A stretch of 10,310 nucleotides of DNA from JAQUKH01 sp043809805 (GTDB lineage Bacteria; JACRDZ01; JAQUKH01). The stretch's first letter is position 1. Every line of letters begins with the position of its first letter. Location of the stretch: assembly GCA_043809805.1 (NCBI GenBank), contig JBDROR010000213.1:1-10310 (forward strand). The letters are read 5' to 3'. This document shows, one piece after another, positions 1 through 6,344 of this stretch. A program made the translations under genes and the position numbers. Under the pieces are notes generated by a model, which was not told the DNA's origin, searched no databases, and saw nothing but the letters and a program-made list of their open reading frames with translations.

Positions 1-1
1 A

Positions 2-997
2 AGCCATGGGAGCGGCGGGAAAGCGTCGCAAAGACTGATTGGAAAAATTTTTAAAAAATATTTTTCCAATACAATTCTTGACCGATTAGAGGATTCTGCT
101 TTGCTGCCTAAAAAAAACAATGGAATTGTTTTCACGACAGATTCTTATGTGGTTTCGCCGGTTTTTTTCCCGGGCGGCGACATTGGGAAACTTGCAATAA
201 GCGGAACTGTTAATGATTTAACCGCGATGGGGGCAATCCCAAAATATTTAAGTATTTCTTTTATTCTGGAAGAAGGCTTCGCCCTTTCTGATTTGGAGAG
301 GATATGCGGCTCAATCAAAAAAACATGTAAGGAATCCAACGTAAAAATTGTAACAGGCGATACCAAGGTCGTAGAAAAAGGAAGCGCTGATAAAATTTTT
401 ATTACAACATCCGGAATTGGTTTCCGAAATCCAAAAAATAACATCTCAATTTATAATGTAAAAGTTAATGACAGTATAATTATAAACGGTTCTATCGGCG
501 ATCATGGACTCGCGATATTGAATGCCCGGCAGGATATGAAATTCACGGGAAAAATCTCAAGCGATTGCGCACCGTTAAATAATATGATTCAGGCATGTCT
601 GGACAGGGGCTGTAAAATCCACGCAATGCGGGACGCTACACGCGGAGGATTGGCTACCGTTTTAAATGAAATTGCAGAGGCATCAGGGCTGGGCATAGAA
701 GTTGATGAAAATAAAATCCCAATTAGCAAACCCGTTCATTCCTTTTGTGAGATTTTAGGACTTGACCCTTTATATTTGGCCAACGAAGGAAAGATGGTTA
801 TCTTCGCCGCAAAAGAAGACACTGAAAAATGTTTAAAAATATTAAAAAGCCATAAATACGGAAGACATGCCTCCATCATCGGAAAAGTCACAGAAAGACA
901 CGAAGTGTTAAAACACGGAGTGCTTTTAAAAACCTCAATTGGCGGGAAACGGCCGCTTATAACGCTCGAAGGCGACCAGTTGCCGAGGATTTGTTAA
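2..997 (+). CDS. hypE: Hydrogenase expression/formation protein HypE (5' end cut by window edge)
   Basis: HypE is a cytoplasmic member of the PurM/AIR-synthase-like ATP-binding family. It dehydrates the carbamoyl group that HypF places on its C-terminal cysteine into a thiocyanate, the source of the CN ligands of [NiFe]-hydrogenase. The reading frame is open from base 2, and its first visible residues, SHGSGGKASQ, match the glycine-rich N-terminus of the family, so only about ten residues are missing. The 331 visible residues compare with roughly 335 in E. coli HypE. Recognisable blocks are GGDIGKLAISGTVNDL, the ATP-site segment VTGDTKVV, RDATRGGLATVLNEIAEA, and the ending PRIC with the terminal Cys that carries the modification. 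An internal TTG at 101 is not the start because the conserved N-terminus precedes it. The gene is convergent with the DUF2442 gene only 12 bp away. Other hyp genes presumably lie upstream, outside the window. Confidence 0.95.
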   Translation, partial: SHGSGGKASQRLIGKIFKKYFSNTILDRLEDSALLPKKNNGIVFTTDSYVVSPVFFPGGDIGKLAISGTVNDLTAMGAIPKYLSISFILEEGFALSDLERICGSIKKTCKESNVKIVTGDTKVVEKGSADKIFITTSGIGFRNPKNNISIYNVKVNDSIIINGSIGDHGLAILNARQDMKFTGKISSDCAPLNNMIQACLDRGCKIHAMRDATRGGLATVLNEIAEASGLGIEVDENKIPISKPVHSFCEILGLDPLYLANEGKMVIFAAKEDTEKCLKILKSHKYGRHASIIGKVTERHEVLKHGVLLKTSIGGKRPLITLEGDQLPRIC

Positions 998-1009
998 CCA
1001 ATTACCCCT

Positions 1010-1255
1010 TTAATGTATCTTTCCCTCATGAAGGTCCCATAAAGGGAAACATAACTCGTAATCGTTCCATTCTATATCACCGTACCTTATTTTAAATTTT
1101 TTAAACAAAGAAGAGTTTAAATATTTTTTAGTCATAGGGTTTTTTGCGCTGGACAAAAAAAATTTAAAATTTATTATCTGCTCAACACCATCGGAAAAGA
1201 TAAATCTTATTTTATAATCATTTAAATATTGCGCTTTAATAATTGAAATTGTCAT
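1010..1255 (-). CDS. DUF2442 family small protein
   Basis: An 81-residue protein with the DUF2442 pattern: an N-terminal strand followed by LNDYKIRFIFSDGVEQIINF, then a variable middle, then a C-terminal IEWNDYELCFPLWDLHEGKI. Family members are small, of unknown biochemical role, and often lie beside another small protein (DUF4160), which has led to toxin-antitoxin suggestions. No such partner is intact here. I chose the ATG at 1255 because a G-rich ribosome site (1262-1266) sits six bases upstream and the family similarity begins at this Met. The frame stays open to 1324, but that extension is not family-like. It lies downstream of metF on the same strand with a 113-bp gap. The family call is from pattern recognition and the function is unknown. 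Confidence 0.75.
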   Translation of the reverse strand: MTISIIKAQYLNDYKIRFIFSDGVEQIINFKFFLSSAKNPMTKKYLNSSLFKKFKIRYGDIEWNDYELCFPLWDLHEGKIH

Positions 1256-1261
1256 GATAAT

Positions 1262-1266
1262 CCCCC
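1262..1266 (-). promoter_or_regulatory. Ribosome binding site deciding the DUF2442 start
   Basis: On the - strand AGGGGG ends six bases before the ATG at 1255, and no comparable site precedes the upstream in-frame start at 1324. This selects the shorter 81-residue product. Confidence 0.55.
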
Positions 1267-1368
1267 TAAAGCTTCTTTGTGATTTTTTCACAAGTAATTT
1301 CCTTGTTATAAACAAAAAAATCAACCCACTTCCTTACAATGTCATCCCTAGGCTCATTTATTAAGTGA

Positions 1369-2236
1369 TCATCGCGTGTTCAAAGTATTTACAAACTCTA
1401 TAATACTGTTCGTGCCTTTTACATCTCCCATTGCCATAATATGAATACCGTCAGTATGATCAACGATCTCTCTTATAAAATCGCAGGCGATCTCAATCCC
1501 GGTTGCACCTTCATTTTCCATGCGGGAAATAATTTTTTCCGGGACATCAATGCCTTCGACATTATCGTTCATAAATTTTGCCATTTTTACGCTTTTGAGC
1601 GGCATTATTCCTATCAGTATCGGTTTGTTTAGTTTCCTCCGGGCCTTTTCCAAAAAATCAATCACACGTTCGGCATCATATACAACCTGAGTCTGAAAGA
1701 AATCCGCTCCAGCTGAGATTTTTTTCTCCATTCTTTCAATCTCACCTTCGGGATTTTTGGCTGTCGGCGTAGCTGCACATGCAATTTTAAAATCTGTTCT
1801 TCCACCGAACTCTTTTTCGTTATAATCCAAACCGTTATTCATTTTTTTTATAAGTCGGATGAGTTCAAAGGTATTGTAATCATAAACCGCTTTGGACGGA
1901 TAAGATCCGTGTTTTGGAGGGTCACCGGTTGTCACTAGAATGTTACGAATACCCAGAGCATGTGCACCGAGTAGATCAGCCTGTGTACCCAGAAGGCTCC
2001 GATCTCTGCAGGTAAAATGCGGGACAGCTTCCACATTCAGATTTTTTTTGAATCAGCGTTGCCATGGCAATCGAATTGATTCGCAGATTACCCATCGGAC
2101 AATCGTGAACATTAATGCCGTCAAGCGGAAGATAGGATCGGGCTTTTTCCAAAGATTCATCTGCAAGTACACCCTTTACCGAACCGAGTTCGGTAGTAAT
2201 GACAAACTTTTTACCCAATTTTTCAATTAAATTCAT
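1369..2236 (-). CDS. metF: Methylenetetrahydrofolate reductase (MetF type), interrupted by a one-base frameshift
   Basis: This flavoprotein reduces 5,10-methylene-THF to 5-methyl-THF for methionine synthesis or the methyl branch of one-carbon metabolism. The N-terminal part (2236 to about 2036) carries FVITTELG, whose Glu matches the family's catalytic Glu, and INVHDCPMGNLRINSIAMATLIQ. The rest (about 2034 to 1369) continues in another frame with VPHFTCRDRSLLGTQADLLG, AHALGIRNILVTTGDPPKHG and FFQTQVVYD. The two parts join with no gap in family similarity at an A8 run (2042-2049). Reading seven A's instead gives LIQKNLNVEAVPHF, a family-like join and a protein of about 288 residues, the usual size. 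AAGGAG lies six bases before the ATG at 2236. kamA ends 52 bp upstream, so co-transcription is likely. The frameshift is either a homopolymer error or a real lesion. The upstream frame alone yields an 86-residue product. Confidence 0.9.
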
Positions 2237-2288
2237 AAAAATCTCCTTAAAAATTGAGGAAATAAATACTCTTTTAACAGGTTTTTAT

Positions 2289-3449
2289 TTATCCCACCAA
2301 CACCGCTTCTTTTTCTACCTCCTGCTCAATAGGTTTTTCCTCCATCGGCTCATAATATTCATAAATCTTATTTTGATAATTTCGCAGGACGAACTTTTCT
2401 TTGACATTGGATAAAACATAATTTGGATTTACCGGTATTTTTCCGCCGCCGCCAGGCGCGTCAATCACAAAACTGGGAATTGCATATCCGCTTGTATAAC
2501 CTCTTAGCTTCTCAATTATATTCACGCCTGCCAAAACCGATGTGCGAAAATGTTCTGTCCCCATCGCTAAATCACATTGGTACAGATAATAAGGGCGCAC
2601 CCTCATTTTTAATAATTCATGCAGTAATTTTTTTATAACCTGAGGTTTATTATTAATATTTTTGAGTAAAACCGTCTGGCTTCCCAGAGGAATTCCTGCA
2701 TCTGCCAGCATATTACACGCCTTTTGAACCTCCGGAGTTATCTCCTTTGGATGTATAAAATGAATACTTAGATAAAGCGGATGAAATTTTTTCAATATCG
2801 CCGTCAGCTTTTCCGTTATTCTAAAAGGCAGCGTGACAGGAGCGCGTGTTCCAATCCTCAGCATCTCAAGATGAGGAATATTTCTCAAACGTTTCAATAT
2901 TGATTCTAATTGCTCATCCGGTAAAAGCAGAGGGTCTCCGCCGGAGATAAGACAATCCCGTATTTTTTTATTTTTCTCAATATACGAAATCGCCAAATCC
3001 AATTTACTCCCGGCCGCGATATCTTCGCGCGCTCCTACTATTCTTCTGCGTGTGCAATAACGGCAATAAGCCGCGCACCTGTCAGTAACTAAAAGAAGCA
3101 CCCTATCCGGATAACGATGGACTATCCCCTGAACAGGGGAGTCTTTTTCTTCCCCACAAGGGTCTACCAAGTCATATGAAGAAATATTCAATTCCTCTTG
3201 TCTGGGTATCACCTGACGACGAATGGAACAATTTGGGTCAACAGGATCCATAAGAGAGGCAAAATACGGCGTAATAGCCATCGGCATTCTTTCCTGGCCT
3301 GCCATAACACCTGCCTCTTCCGATGGAGAGAGGTCAATTATTTGTGATAATTCATTATGCCGGACGATACGGTTACGAAGCTGCCATCCCCAATCATGCC
3401 ATTCATTTGATGAAACATTCTTCCACAAGCAATGCTGGTGATAATCCAT
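2289..3449 (-). CDS. kamA: Lysine 2,3-aminomutase (KamA), radical SAM / PLP enzyme
   Basis: KamA converts L-lysine to L-beta-lysine using a [4Fe-4S] cluster, S-adenosylmethionine and pyridoxal phosphate. From the ATG at 3449 (386 residues) the radical-SAM motif CxxxCxxC is C125, C129, C132 inside DRCAAYCRYCTRRR. R134 follows, and the PLP lysine is K337 in APGGGGK. D293 (YQCD) and D330 (FVID) match the two aspartates that, as I recall, hold the lysine side-chain amine in the Clostridium subterminale enzyme. All of these have the same residue numbers as in that enzyme. Glutamate 2,3-aminomutases replace both aspartates, so lysine is the likely substrate. The E-rich C-terminal tail is unconserved. 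It lies 81 bp behind two ATP-grasp genes and 52 bp before metF. No acetyltransferase ablB, epmA/efp or lysine-fermentation gene is visible. The family call is firm; the physiological role is inferred. Confidence 0.93.
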   Translation of the reverse strand: MDYHQHCLWKNVSSNEWHDWGWQLRNRIVRHNELSQIIDLSPSEEAGVMAGQERMPMAITPYFASLMDPVDPNCSIRRQVIPRQEELNISSYDLVDPCGEEKDSPVQGIVHRYPDRVLLLVTDRCAAYCRYCTRRRIVGAREDIAAGSKLDLAISYIEKNKKIRDCLISGGDPLLLPDEQLESILKRLRNIPHLEMLRIGTRAPVTLPFRITEKLTAILKKFHPLYLSIHFIHPKEITPEVQKACNMLADAGIPLGSQTVLLKNINNKPQVIKKLLHELLKMRVRPYYLYQCDLAMGTEHFRTSVLAGVNIIEKLRGYTSGYAIPSFVIDAPGGGGKIPVNPNYVLSNVKEKFVLRNYQNKIYEYYEPMEEKPIEQEVEKEAVLVG

Positions 3450-3452
3450 CTG

Positions 3453-3459
3453 TCCTCCC
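3453..3459 (-). promoter_or_regulatory. Ribosome binding site deciding the kamA start
   Basis: GGGAGGA lies between two in-frame ATGs (3461 and 3449). It can serve only the second, although its spacing of four bases from GGAGG is tight. The first ATG is preceded by an A-rich tract with no site. The shorter start also gives residue numbering identical to the C. subterminale enzyme. Confidence 0.6.
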
Positions 3460-3467
3460 ATTTTTTA

Positions 3468-3540
3468 TAGTTGATAGTCGTTAGTCGTTGGTCGTTAGTG
3501 GCCTCTTTGCTAACGACTATCTACTAACGACTAACTACTT
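3468..3540. repeat. Heptad-built imperfect inverted repeat between ATP-grasp B and kamA
   Basis: The left arm reads as four consecutive 7-mers, GATAGTC GTTAGTC GTTGGTC GTTAGTG (3473-3500). After a short loop the right arm reads TAACGAC TATCTAC TAACGAC TAACTAC (3511-3538). The arms pair inversely, with a clean GTCGTTAG/CTAACGAC core beside the loop. The right arm runs into the coding end of the ATP-grasp gene at 3531-4571, so the TAG stop (3531-3533) and its last two Ser codons lie inside the repeat. No U-tract follows on the - strand, so it does not look like an intrinsic terminator and transcription into kamA remains possible. Confidence 0.85.
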
Positions 3541-4571
3541 ACTCTGCGCCACGCGGAATGAACTATCCTATCAATCAATTCAGGATATTCTATCCCAGAC
3601 ACTTTTGCTGACTTTGCGAATCCCGCATCTTCATCTAAACATGGATTTGGATTAATATCTATCACATAGGGAATATTTTCTTCGGTCAACCGAACATCTA
3701 TCCGTACATAATCACGGCAATCCATAAAACGGACCACATTTAATGAGATCCTTTTTATTTCATCATAAATTTCCCGCGGCAAATCTATCGGGCAAACAGG
3801 AATGGTTCTTTGATATTCCAAACTATCTGTTTCCCATTTACCTATATAACTTAAGATTGGGAAATTATCCTTCGGCATTTGCGTAAAATCTATTTCCGAC
3901 ATAGCTAAAACAGTTTCCTCATTTTTATTCCCAAGAATAGCAACATGGATTTCTCTCCCTAAAATAAACTCCTCCACTATTGCCGGCTGTTTATGCATGG
4001 CAATCAACACCTCTATCTGTGTTATCAATTGTTGTCGGGAAGTTACAACCGATCTCTGAGTTATACCCAGGCTCCCATGCTCCAACAATGGCTTAATAAT
4101 AAGCGGGAATTTAAGCCCATCAAGAATTGGGTCATCCTCTTTCTCAACTCCCTTATAAAAAACCCTGTATCCCGGCGTGTTTATTTTATTAGAAATCAAC
4201 ATTCTTTTGGCCATACTTTTATCTAATGTAAGGCCTAAAGTAAGCGCGTTGGAACCGGTATAAGGAAGATTTACCAAATCTAACATTGCCGGAATATGCA
4301 TCTCTTTCGTACTTTCCCCAAAGACACTTTCACAAAGGTTAAAAACCATATCCACGTTTTTTTCTCTAATAGTTTTTAAAAAACTTACTACATCATTCCC
4401 CACACTTATTGGAGACACAGAATAATTCCTGTCGATTAAAATAGAATTAATAAGTGCTATCTGTTTTGAAATATCCTGATGGGACATTAAATTTTCATGA
4501 CTCCCTTCCACTGTACAGGCATCGTCATAAATAATAGCGATATTCAGTTTATTGTTTTCATCTAATTTCAC
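3531..4571 (-). CDS. ATP-grasp ligase B, D-alanine-D-alanine ligase-like
   Basis: A 346-residue cytoplasmic ATP-grasp enzyme of the Ddl-like group, which form an amide bond from a carboxylate (via acyl phosphate) and an amine. Visible blocks are the N-terminal segment ending LPYTGSNALTLGLTLDK (K118), IIKPLLEHGSLGI with K160 and a Gly-containing ATP loop, the adenine-binding hinge IVEEFILGRE (E200/E201), VRIDVRL (R290, D292) and the metal-binding DINPNPC (D305, N307). The substrate loop around SYIGKWETD differs from the YxYEAK loop of true Ddl and of its neighbour. The family's usual Gly after NPxP is Cys311, which argues against a real D-Ala-D-Ala ligase. Translation starts at GTG 4571, with GGAG eight bases upstream. 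It is a diverged paralogue of the gene at 4674-5696 and lies just before kamA. Its substrates are unknown; beta-lysine is a guess from context. Confidence 0.85.
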   Translation of the reverse strand: MKLDENNKLNIAIIYDDACTVEGSHENLMSHQDISKQIALINSILIDRNYSVSPISVGNDVVSFLKTIREKNVDMVFNLCESVFGESTKEMHIPAMLDLVNLPYTGSNALTLGLTLDKSMAKRMLISNKINTPGYRVFYKGVEKEDDPILDGLKFPLIIKPLLEHGSLGITQRSVVTSRQQLITQIEVLIAMHKQPAIVEEFILGREIHVAILGNKNEETVLAMSEIDFTQMPKDNFPILSYIGKWETDSLEYQRTIPVCPIDLPREIYDEIKRISLNVVRFMDCRDYVRIDVRLTEENIPYVIDINPNPCLDEDAGFAKSAKVSGIEYPELIDRIVHSAWRRVSS

Positions 4572-4594
4572 TTAAAAATCTCCGCAAGTTGTTA

Positions 4595-4674
4595 ATTGTC
4601 ATTTCGACCGAAGGGAGAAATCTTTCCTAAATTGAACCTAGTCTAAGATTCCTCACTTCGTTCGGAATGACAAT
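4595..4674. repeat. Long inverted repeat (30-bp arms, 20-nt loop) of a dispersed intergenic type
   Basis: The left arm 4595-4624 and right arm 4645-4674 are inverse copies matching at 26 of 30 positions, separated by 20 bases. The key core is TGTCATTTCGACCGAAGGGA on the left and its near-complement ending GGAATGACA on the right. Its outer edge coincides with the last base of the TGA stop of the ATP-grasp gene at 4674-5696. From memory this type of sequence recurs between genes in many bacterial genomes as a REP/MITE-like palindrome. No U-tract follows, so it is not a standard terminator. Confidence 0.85.
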
Positions 4675-5696
4675 CAATTTTCTTCCAGTCTTTTTATAGC
4701 GCTATTTAAAACCGAGTTAATCATTCCGTCATAACTAATTCCGGTAGATCTTGCGGCCTTCGGGAAACATGAATTATCCTCCGGGTTCGGTAGAACTCCG
4801 GGCAAGGGATTAAGCTCGATAATATGAGGCTCCCCGTTCTTATCAAGCCTGACATCAATACGGCACCAGTCACGGCATCGCAAAACATTAAACGCTTTTT
4901 TGCATATATCTTCAACCTTCTTTTTTAACTTGGAATCTAATTTTGCCGGGCACTCAAAAATATCCAGCGGCACATCACTTGTGTCCCAAACCCACTTTGC
5001 TTCATAGGAATACATTTTATTCGCATTATCCGGCAATTCATTAAGTTTTATCTCCACAATAGGGAGCACCTGGATACTATCGCCGTTGCCCAATATCGCC
5101 ACAGTAAATTCCCTGCCATCGAGAAATTCCTCTATTAACGCAGGCTGTTTATAGTCATTTACAACCCGCGACACCTGTTCTCTAAGCTCCTTTTGTGTGC
5201 GAACAAGAGAGTTGTTTGTTATCCCTTTACTTGAACCTTCCCACATAGGCTTAACTACTGCAGGCAAAAAAATGCTTTTTAATTCTTTCCCGGATACCGT
5301 GGTCAAAAATTTTGGTGTTGGGATATCATAAAAGGACAATATTTCTTTGGTCCTTTGCTTATCAAGACAAATACCCAAAGTCACCGGGTCAGACCCTGTA
5401 TATGGAATCTGCAACATATCTAAAATTGCCGGCACCTGCGACTCGCGGCTCACGCCGTTAAAGCCTTCAGCTATATTAAAAACTATATCCGGTTTCTCTC
5501 TAATAAGTCTATTAAACATTTTATTATTCGCCTCAATAAGAACAACTTCCCTCCTGCCTGTTCCGTTTACTCCCTTCCTTAAAGCATTAGCTACCGCGCT
5601 AATAGTTTCATGTCCATCCCATTCAGCGAACGTATCACTTGGACCCGCCTTTTTGGGTTTTTGATTAAATACTAGTCCTATTTTTAATTTTTTCAT
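4674..5696 (-). CDS. ATP-grasp ligase A, D-alanine-D-alanine ligase-like
   Basis: A 340-residue Ddl-like ATP-grasp enzyme. In order: an N-terminal Rossmann-like part (KIGLVFNQKP), then SRESQVPAILDMLQIPYTGS with LGICLDK (K113). Next come VVKPMWEGSSKGI (K149 and a Gly/Ser ATP loop at 153-159) and the hinge ALIEEFLDGRE (E189/E190). A Ddl-style loop MYSYEAKW (228-235), CRIDVRL (R279, D281) and IELNPLPG (E294, N296) complete the set. The loop and ELNPLPG are closer to genuine Ddl than those of paralogue B. The N-terminal part lacks the usual Ddl signature (GGxSxEhxVS), so the first substrate is probably not D-alanine. GGGGAG lies six bases before the ATG at 5696. It is followed 102 bp downstream by paralogue B and then kamA, and preceded by the receiver gene. 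A carboxylate-amine ligase is likely; the substrate is unknown. Confidence 0.87.
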   Translation of the reverse strand: MKKLKIGLVFNQKPKKAGPSDTFAEWDGHETISAVANALRKGVNGTGRREVVLIEANNKMFNRLIREKPDIVFNIAEGFNGVSRESQVPAILDMLQIPYTGSDPVTLGICLDKQRTKEILSFYDIPTPKFLTTVSGKELKSIFLPAVVKPMWEGSSKGITNNSLVRTQKELREQVSRVVNDYKQPALIEEFLDGREFTVAILGNGDSIQVLPIVEIKLNELPDNANKMYSYEAKWVWDTSDVPLDIFECPAKLDSKLKKKVEDICKKAFNVLRCRDWCRIDVRLDKNGEPHIIELNPLPGVLPNPEDNSCFPKAARSTGISYDGMINSVLNSAIKRLEEN

Positions 5697-5713
5697 CCGT
5701 AACTCCCCGTAAA

Positions 5714-5854
5714 CAAAACTCTAAACCCTAAATCCTAAACTCTAAACAAACTCAAAACACTAAACACAAAATAAAACCCGTATTGTATTTTACCGTTTTG
5801 AGTTTCGGGTTTTGAGTTTATTTAGGATTTCGAGTTTAGAGTTTAGAGTTTTGC
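5714..5854. repeat. Heptad-built inverted repeat between the receiver gene and ATP-grasp A
   Basis: The left half runs as 7-mers AAACTCT AAACCCT AAATCCT AAACTCT (5716-5743) and continues as AAAC-type units to about 5767. The right half runs GTTTTGA GTTTCGG GTTTTGA (5795-5815), then TTTAGGA (5821-5827) and GTTTAGA GTTTAGA GTTTTGC (5834-5854). Three blocks pair exactly: 5714-5726 with 5841-5853 (13 bp), 5732-5739 with 5821-5828 (8 bp), and 5748-5758 with 5809-5819 (11 bp). The units resemble telomere-type TTTAGGG motifs only by chance of composition. The element fills almost the whole 164-bp spacer, and I see no convincing promoter or U-tract terminator in it. Confidence 0.85.
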
Positions 5855-5860
5855 TCATAT

Positions 5861-6265
5861 TTAACTTTGTATGCCCAGTGCCCGCTCAGCAACAGCCATC
5901 ATTTCTTTCATTCGAAAAGGTTTTCTCAAACAGCTAAAGGCCCCTCTTTTATTAGCATCCTCTGTAGGATTCGGTTCGCCATAGGCGGTAATAATGATTA
6001 CCTTAGTCCCAGGGTTTATATCTTTTAATGCCTCTAAAATTTCAAACCCGCTTTTCCCCGGAAGTTTTAAATCCGTTACAACGAGATCGTATGAATCCTC
6101 ATTAATTAACTGAAATCCTTTTTCTCCATCGGACGCAATATCTACTTTGCAGTCCATTTTTAAAAAAATATCTTTAATCGCATCCAACGTATTTTCTTCA
6201 TCTTCAATAACGAGAACTTTTTTTCTTAAACTTTTTTTTTCTTCAAATAATATTTCTTGCTTCAT
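5861..6265 (-). CDS. Stand-alone CheY-like response regulator receiver
   Basis: A 134-residue protein made of a short charged N-terminal lead and one receiver domain. It has the acidic pocket E21-D22-E23 (VLVIEDEE), phospho-acceptor D65 in LVVTDLKLPG, the switch Thr at T93 (IIITAYG) and the conserved Lys K115 in RKPF. There is no output domain, so it acts by protein contact or as a phosphate shuttle. I start it at the ATG at 6265. An in-frame TTG at 6283 overlaps the -12 element of the sigma-54 promoter and would lie upstream of the predicted transcript start. No ribosome binding site precedes the ATG, and the predicted start of transcription is only three bases upstream, so the mRNA may be nearly leaderless. 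It is the first gene of the run leading to the ATP-grasp genes and kamA, and follows the NtrC-type activator gene. Confidence 0.9.
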   Translation of the reverse strand: MKQEILFEEKKSLRKKVLVIEDEENTLDAIKDIFLKMDCKVDIASDGEKGFQLINEDSYDLVVTDLKLPGKSGFEILEALKDINPGTKVIIITAYGEPNPTEDANKRGAFSCLRKPFRMKEMMAVAERALGIQS

Positions 6266-6278
6266 ATATATATTATGT

Positions 6279-6294
6279 AGCAATTACCGTGCCA
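6279..6294 (-). promoter_or_regulatory. Sigma-54 (RpoN) -24/-12 promoter
   Basis: On the - strand the sequence is TGGCACGGTAATTGCT, preceded by C. It matches the sigma-54 consensus YTGGCACG-N4-TTGCW at every defined base. The -24 GG is at 6293-6292 and the -12 GC at 6281-6280, with the required spacing. The predicted start of transcription is near 6268, three bases before the receiver ATG. A sigma-54 activator gene of the NtrC family ends about 200 bp upstream on the same strand, which fits local control. Confidence 0.8.
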
Positions 6295-6344
6295 GAGAAT
6301 AAGTTTAGGCTGCAAGTTTTAAGCTAAAAATTTATAGCAAATAA

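Noticed and set aside
101..997. hypE starting at the TTG at 101
   Set aside because: The frame is open to the window edge, and the 33 codons upstream encode the conserved SHGSGGK N-terminus, so the gene starts before the window.
2289..3449. EpmB-type EF-P aminomutase or glutamate 2,3-aminomutase
   Set aside because: The protein is longer than typical EpmB, there is no epmA or efp nearby, and both lysine-binding Asp residues are kept.
3468..3538. CRISPR array
   Set aside because: The units are seven bases long with no spacers, and no cas genes are near.
4595..4674. Rho-independent terminator after ATP-grasp A
   Set aside because: The stem is long and the 3' flank lacks a U-tract on the - strand, and the next gene has its own good ribosome site in the same direction.
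3531..5696. Housekeeping D-alanine-D-alanine ligase (ddl) for peptidoglycan
   Set aside because: Both proteins lack the Ddl N-terminal signature, B has altered substrate-loop and NPNPC motifs, and the context is kamA rather than mur genes.
5716..5854. Telomere-like TTTAGGG repeats
   Set aside because: Only a few units resemble the plant-type telomere heptad. Most differ, the arms are inverted, and the neighbours are ordinary bacterial genes.
6265..6283. Receiver gene starting at the in-frame TTG at 6283
   Set aside because: That TTG is part of the -12 promoter element and lies upstream of the predicted transcript start. The extra residues are not family-like.
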